NCBI GenBank assembly: GCA_029261305.1
Contig: JAJDBO010000252.1
Span: 1 to 9,214 of the forward strand
Reading direction: 5' to 3'
Length of the DNA stretch: 9,214 nt
DNA from: Nitrospirales bacterium
Lineage (GTDB): Bacteria > Nitrospirota > Nitrospiria > Nitrospirales > UBA8639
Within the stretch, counting starts at the first letter, position 1. Each line of letters starts with the position of its first letter. The notes beneath the pieces are model-generated. The model had not been told where the DNA came from. It saw nothing but the letters and a program-made list of their open reading frames with translations, and did not search any database. Shown piece after piece: positions 6,159 through 9,214 of the stretch. A program made the translations under genes and the position numbers.

Positions 6159-7046
6159 TTATTTTAACGATTGCAGTGCTTCCACTCGCGCTGCAATTGG
6201 TGGATGGGTAGAGAATATTTGCATGAAACTTCGAGTTTGACCTGAGATTTTCATGGTGGCCAGAGCATCTTCAGAATGGTACTGATATTGGACTTGATTG
6301 ACCCAGCGATCGATTGACTGAAGTGCTGAGATCATATGTTCTTTTCCGACAGTATTCGCGGCAAACTTATCTGCGGAAAATTCCCGGCGGCGTGACCACC
6401 AGCTAATGGGGATCATGGCCAGGAATGAAAGGGCCATATGGATGATAAAGTACCCTACAAAGGCGAGACCCTCGCTCCGTTCGGCCAAAAATCGGTAAAT
6501 GATATTGGCAATGATATACACGAAGGTATTCATTAAACCGGCCAAGACTGTGGTTGTGAACATATCGCCATTGTACACATGACCCATTTCGTGAGCTAGG
6601 ACGGCCCGGATTTCATTTTGATTCAAATTTTGCAAAAGCCCAGTGGAGACTGCCACCATGGAATTATTCCTTGAAGGCCCGGTGGCAAAGGCATTGGGGT
6701 CTGGAGACTCATAAATATATACCTCAGGCATCTTAACTTTGAGGCGTTCTGAAATTTTTTGAATGGTTTCAAACACTAGCACCTCTGCCTGCGTTTGAGG
6801 CTGGGTAAGAGGGGAGGCGCCCACCATCCTCTTGGCGAGCATTTTTGACATGGCCAAACTGAGAAAGGCCCCTCCAAAGCCAAAAAATGCTGCAAATAAG
6901 AGATTTGACCCTGATACAATCCCACGGATGTCTATGCCAAAAAATGGCAAGAGAACTTGAGATAGAATAGTAAAAGTAATCGAAAGTGTTGCAATGATGA
7001 GAATATTGGATAACAACAGCAGTCCAATACCTTTAAGTTTTTTCAT
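6159..7046 (-). CDS. htpX: Protease HtpX, membrane-bound zinc metalloprotease (M48B)
   Basis: The 295-residue product matches the usual length of HtpX (about 290). The catalytic HEMGH is at 152-156 (zinc ligands His152 and His156, catalytic Glu153), and the third ligand is Glu222 in REFSAD. Four hydrophobic segments lie at about 9-31, 44-66, 164-186 and 194-216. The first two precede the protease domain, as expected for the inner-membrane enzyme with a cytosolic active site. PNAFATGPS at 117-125 and the C-terminal STHPP are further family signatures. HtpX degrades misfolded or damaged membrane proteins and works with FtsH in envelope quality control. The start is fixed by AGGAGG six nt upstream. 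It is monocistronic, ended by its own terminator, and divergent from the cupredoxin gene. All key residues are present. Confidence 0.96.
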   Translation of the reverse strand: MKKLKGIGLLLLSNILIIATLSITFTILSQVLLPFFGIDIRGIVSGSNLLFAAFFGFGGAFLSLAMSKMLAKRMVGASPLTQPQTQAEVLVFETIQKISERLKVKMPEVYIYESPDPNAFATGPSRNNSMVAVSTGLLQNLNQNEIRAVLAHEMGHVYNGDMFTTTVLAGLMNTFVYIIANIIYRFLAERSEGLAFVGYFIIHMALSFLAMIPISWWSRRREFSADKFAANTVGKEHMISALQSIDRWVNQVQYQYHSEDALATMKISGQTRSFMQIFSTHPPIAARVEALQSLK

Positions 7047-7052
7047 GTAGTT

Positions 7053-7058
7053 CCTCCT
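7053..7058 (-). promoter_or_regulatory. Ribosome binding site of htpX
   Basis: AGGAGG, a perfect core Shine-Dalgarno, lies 6 nt before the ATG at 7046 and confirms the start. Confidence 0.85.
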
Positions 7059-7184
7059 CTAGAAATCTTATCAACCTCAATGTGATAACTGGGTTCTTTG
7101 CAGTTTGTTGGCTATTTTATGTCCGTCCCTTAACTAGGGAATTTTGTGAGATTTTGTCCTTCTATCGGTCCTGCTCAGCACACA

Positions 7185-7243
7185 CCCCAAAAAAGTTCAA
7201 TCAATTTTGTTAACTATTTGATATATAATACCATTTTTTGGGG
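7185..7243. repeat. 10-bp inverted repeat flanking an AT-rich core between divergent genes
   Basis: CCCCAAAAAA at 7185-7194 and TTTTTTGGGG at 7234-7243 are perfect inverted copies separated by 39 nt of very AT-rich sequence. The right arm sits in the spacer of the candidate htpX promoter. It could be an operator pair, a loop-forming site, or chance from homopolymer runs. It lies in the divergent intergenic region 7047-7362, in which I see no gene. Confidence 0.4.
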
Positions 7244-7249
7244 AGTCAA
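7222..7249 (-). promoter_or_regulatory. Candidate promoter for htpX
   Basis: On the minus strand TTGACT (7249-7244) and TATATA (7227-7222) are 16 nt apart; an alternative -10, TATATC, gives 18 nt. This would leave a leader of about 170 nt before htpX, which holds the short inverted repeat TCCCT-TAACT-AGGGA at 7126-7140. On the other strand TATAAT at 7224-7229 could be a -10 for the cupredoxin gene, but no good -35 accompanies it. I see no CIRCE or clear heat-shock sigma-32 element. Confidence 0.35.
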
Positions 7250-7348
7250 GACTGGCCTTCAACTTCCTGATCTATATATTAGCAGTATGATTCGTCTTTT
7301 GTATATTTTTTGTTACTGCTCACTTTAACAGAATTTTTGGCTATCAGT

Positions 7349-7354
7349 GAGGTG
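7349..7354 (+). promoter_or_regulatory. Ribosome binding site of the cupredoxin gene
   Basis: GAGGTG lies 8 nt before the ATG at 7363, supporting that start and the full signal peptide. Confidence 0.6.
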
Positions 7355-7362
7355 AAAGTGAT

Positions 7363-7815
7363 ATGGAAAATTTGGATTCCATTGGCTCTCGGTTGCTGGT
7401 GAAATATTTTGGTCTCTTCTTTATAGGATTGCTTCTCCTGATTTCATTTACTCCAATCTCTGGGATGGCTGATTCACCCTCTCCGGTGACTCTCACCCCA
7501 GGAGAGGATGGCGTACAACGGGTCACCATCATTATGGAAAGCTATTCGTTTTCTCCTAGTGATATTATTGTTCAAGCCGACAAACCTATTTCCATCCGTT
7601 TAGAAAACCATTCATTTCTCATTCCACATAATTTTGTGATTGATAATCCAGCCATGGGGTTTCATCATGAAATGGATATCAGCGCTGGAGATGCCGTGAA
7701 TTTTCAACTATTATTGACTACTCCTGGAACCTACACTTTTTATTGCGACAAGCAATTGCTGTTTTTCCCTAGCCATCGAAAAGAAGGAATGGAAGGCACC
7801 CTTGAAGTCCGGTAA
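7363..7815 (+). CDS. Exported cupredoxin (type 1 copper, plastocyanin-like fold)
   Basis: The 150-residue product has an N-terminal signal peptide (hydrophobic 15-33, likely cleavage after SGMA at about 36) and one cupredoxin domain. The strand VTIIMESYSFSPSDIIV near 54-70 is the usual opening of small periplasmic cupredoxins. Likely type 1 copper ligands are His89 (in IPHNFVI), Cys128 (in TFYCDK), His138 and Met143 (in HRKEGMEGTLEV). Cys and the second His are 9 residues apart (DKQLLFFPS between them), longer than the 2-4 usual in plastocyanins and simple cupredoxins. The role is probably electron transfer or copper binding in the periplasm. The start is supported by GAGGTG at 7349-7354, 8 nt upstream. 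The next gene begins 6 nt after the stop, so the two are probably co-transcribed. The redox partner is not visible here. Confidence 0.85.
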   Translation: MENLDSIGSRLLVKYFGLFFIGLLLLISFTPISGMADSPSPVTLTPGEDGVQRVTIIMESYSFSPSDIIVQADKPISIRLENHSFLIPHNFVIDNPAMGFHHEMDISAGDAVNFQLLLTTPGTYTFYCDKQLLFFPSHRKEGMEGTLEVR

Positions 7816-7821
7816 TCTCCT

Positions 7822-8868
7822 ATGATGAGCCAAGAGCCTAACGAAGCGTACCTCCTCCATGATGTCCTCAAGCAGGTGTCACGGTCTTTTTATCTCACGT
7901 TAGCAGTCTTGCCATCTCGGGTATCGAAGCAGGTGGGTTTGGCCTATCTCTTTGCGCGGGCCGCCGACACGATCGCTGATACTGGGCAGGTAGACAGAAG
8001 TGCGAGAGTGATGTTTCTTCAACAATTTAAACTGCAATTTGTGAGAGATAGTTTAAATTGGGATGAAATTGGTTCAGTGCAAGCGATGATGGCCCCGCAA
8101 CAGGGGCACCCCGGAGAACGGAAATTACTCGAAAATTTGGAAACCTGTTTTCAAATTTATGAAAGGCTCGACTCAGAAGATCAAGAGGAAATTCGTCAGG
8201 TGCTTCCAACCCTCATTAGTGGAATGGAAATGGATCTGAATGTGTTTCCCGGGGAGTCGGAGGCTCAATTGCAGGCGCTCCCCACGATGACTGATTTAGA
8301 TACGTATACCTATCGAGTGGCGGGGTGCGTTGGAGAGTTTTGGACCAATCTTGCCTGGGCCCATCTTCGAGGGATTCGTCGAAATTGGGATCGTGAGCAA
8401 AAAATTCGAATTGGAATTCGGTATGGAAAAGGCTTGCAACTAACTAATATTTTAAAAGACCTTCCAAAAGATTTGCGGCGAGGCCGTTGTTATATTCCCT
8501 TGGAAATGTTGGAAGCCGTGGGACTGGAACCCAAGGACCTGTTGGATAAAAAAAATATGTCGAAGTTTAGTCCGGTCCTTCAGAAACTTGTGGGCATTAC
8601 GTTGGCGCATTTAGATCAAGGGTGGTTTTACACCATGTCCATACCGCGCTTTGAGCTCCGGCTGAGGTTGGCCTGTATGTGGCCAATTCTTATTGCCCTT
8701 CGAACTCTCCACCTGATCACGACCTGTGATAATATGCTTGATCACACGCAAACCTTGAAAATTTCTCGACTCGAAGTGTACCGAATTGTGTTGAGTACCA
8801 CCTTCACGGCTGGTGGCAAACATGTGGGTACGGCATATTGGGGACATTTTCGAAAAGCGATAGGGTAG
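7822..8868 (+). CDS. Squalene/phytoene synthase family protein (trans-isoprenyl diphosphate head-to-head synthase)
   Basis: The 348-residue product has the family landmarks in order: SRSFYLTLAVLP at 20-31, the first aspartate-rich motif RAADTIAD with Asp49 and Asp53, TYTYRVAG at 161-168, and the second motif QLTNILKDLPKDLRRGRCYIP at about 206-226 with Asp213 and Asp217. These aspartates bind the Mg-diphosphate groups of two prenyl diphosphates, which are joined head to head. Enzymes of this family make squalene from farnesyl diphosphate, or phytoene from geranylgeranyl diphosphate. The VAGCVGEFW segment and length lean towards a squalene-type enzyme feeding hopanoids, but the motifs do not decide it and no hopanoid or carotenoid gene is in view. 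A hydrophobic segment at 285-300 may touch the membrane. ATG 7822 (or the adjacent 7825) lacks a Shine-Dalgarno; it follows the cupredoxin stop by 6 nt, suggesting re-initiation. Confidence 0.9.
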   Translation: MMSQEPNEAYLLHDVLKQVSRSFYLTLAVLPSRVSKQVGLAYLFARAADTIADTGQVDRSARVMFLQQFKLQFVRDSLNWDEIGSVQAMMAPQQGHPGERKLLENLETCFQIYERLDSEDQEEIRQVLPTLISGMEMDLNVFPGESEAQLQALPTMTDLDTYTYRVAGCVGEFWTNLAWAHLRGIRRNWDREQKIRIGIRYGKGLQLTNILKDLPKDLRRGRCYIPLEMLEAVGLEPKDLLDKKNMSKFSPVLQKLVGITLAHLDQGWFYTMSIPRFELRLRLACMWPILIALRTLHLITTCDNMLDHTQTLKISRLEVYRIVLSTTFTAGGKHVGTAYWGHFRKAIG

Positions 8869-8872
8869 GGTA

Positions 8873-9166
8873 TTACTCTTTCGGTTGAGGCACCAGAACC
8901 TTTTCGCCTTTTTTAAACACCGTATAAATGGCTTGGGTGGGACATGCATCCAGGCATAATCTGCACGATTCCAAACAGCGTGATTCATCGAGTTTATAGG
9001 GTGGTGTGGATAGCCAGGCGCCAGTTGGGCATATTGGAATACACACAGCATTATGGGTACAACGATCCGGATGCCGGACCAAATGGTCGCGTGTCACCAT
9101 CATAGGTTTAACTCCTTCAAATAACCCGCCGGAAAACATATCAAGCATATTGGCTGGGCGTCGCAT
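8873..9166 (-). CDS. Dicluster 4Fe-4S ferredoxin-like protein
   Basis: The longest frame gives 97 residues with two iron-sulfur motifs: CTHNAVCIPICP at 36-47, and CLESCRLCLDACP further on. Together they supply eight clustered cysteines followed by the characteristic Cys-Pro, matching a bacterial 2[4Fe-4S] electron carrier. The cysteine spacing of the first motif (C-x5-C-x3-CP) is not the standard CxxCxxCxxxCP. Two starts are possible. ATG 9166 lies 1 nt after the stop of the gene upstream, but its Shine-Dalgarno is poor. ATG 9103 (residue 22, MMVTRDHL) has AAGGAG at 9117-9112 with 8 nt spacing and leaves 76 residues with all cysteines; I favour the shorter form. It is convergent with the squalene/phytoene synthase gene, 4 nt away, with no terminator between them. 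The partner enzyme is not visible. Confidence 0.8.
   Translation of the reverse strand: MRRPANMLDMFSGGLFEGVKPMMVTRDHLVRHPDRCTHNAVCIPICPTGAWLSTPPYKLDESRCLESCRLCLDACPTQAIYTVFKKGEKVLVPQPKE
9112..9117 (-). promoter_or_regulatory. Ribosome binding site supporting an internal start of the ferredoxin at 9103
   Basis: AAGGAG lies 8 nt before the doubled ATG at 9103/9100. It is inside the longer frame and is better than anything before ATG 9166, so it argues for the 76-residue form. Confidence 0.55.
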
Positions 9167-9167
9167 G

Positions 9168-9214
9168 TTAAGAATTCCATTCCTTGACCAGTGAACGGAT
9201 ACGGTCTTTTAATT
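9168..9214 (-). CDS. C-terminal end of an unidentified gene entering from the right edge
   Basis: A minus-strand frame open to the right edge encodes LKDRIRSLVKEWNS and stops with TAA at 9170-9168, 1 nt before ATG 9166. The residues look like a charged amphipathic helix end. With only 14 codons no family can be named. If real, it is co-directional with the ferredoxin and probably in the same operon. Confidence 0.4.
   Translation of the reverse strand, partial: LKDRIRSLVKEWNS

Noticed and set aside
6037..6240. Plus-strand frame of 67 codons over the htpX tail
   Set aside because: It crosses the htpX terminator hairpin and the htpX 3' end and has no ribosome site or family likeness.
7126..7140. 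Small hairpin TCCCT-TAACT-AGGGA as a terminator
   Set aside because: Only five base pairs with a weak T run, and no gene ends there; at most a feature of the htpX leader.
7146..7328. Plus-strand frame of 60 codons upstream of the cupredoxin gene
   Set aside because: It lies in the AT-rich control region with no convincing ribosome site, and its Ile/Tyr/Phe-rich composition looks like translated AT-rich noncoding DNA.
8611..9051. Minus-strand frame of 146 codons at the convergent junction
   Set aside because: It runs antisense to the synthase 3' end and out of frame over the ferredoxin cysteine motifs, so it is a shadow of both.

Overview
The window looks like chromosome of a Gram-negative, probably environmental bacterium. 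Five of its genes show exported or membrane features, or belong to hopanoid/carotenoid-type lipid or iron-sulfur metabolism. By eye the base composition is a little under 50% GC. The mix (giant matrixin/Ig/metallophosphoesterase surface protein, HtpX, a small cupredoxin, a squalene/phytoene synthase, a ferredoxin) recalls Nitrospirota-type genomes, but that is an impression from memory of similar proteins, not something the sequence proves. No tRNA, rRNA, CRISPR array, insertion sequence or integrase is visible.

Left part (1-5824, all minus strand): a two-gene operon. The first gene (5824 to 5123) encodes a 233-residue exported protein of unrecognised function. Its stop codon overlaps the start of the second gene in an ATGA arrangement. 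The second gene fills the rest of the window to base 1 without a stop codon: at least 1708 codons. Reading it by hand gives a signal peptide, a metzincin (matrixin-like) protease domain whose first zinc-ligand histidine is glutamine, a carboxypeptidase-regulatory-like domain with a Cys-rich insert, one Ig-like domain, four InlB-B-like repeats, a seven-repeat TolB/PD40-type beta-propeller, a fifth InlB-B-like repeat, two more Ig-like domains, a HYR-like domain, and the start of a metallophosphoesterase domain cut by the window edge. This is the most unusual object here: a secreted mosaic with two potential metal-dependent catalytic modules at its two ends.

Middle (5825-7362): a promoter/leader region for the operon, a strong intrinsic terminator (15-bp perfect stem) belonging to the gene to its right, and that gene, htpX (minus), a four-helix membrane metalloprotease. 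A divergent AT-rich intergenic region (7047-7362) separates htpX from the rightward genes. It holds a widely spaced inverted repeat and a candidate htpX promoter.

Right part (7363-9214): a small exported cupredoxin and a squalene/phytoene synthase family enzyme form a tight plus-strand pair, 6 nt apart. They meet, tail to tail and with a 4-nt gap, a minus-strand dicluster ferredoxin. The ferredoxin follows the last 14 codons of another minus-strand gene that enters from the right edge.
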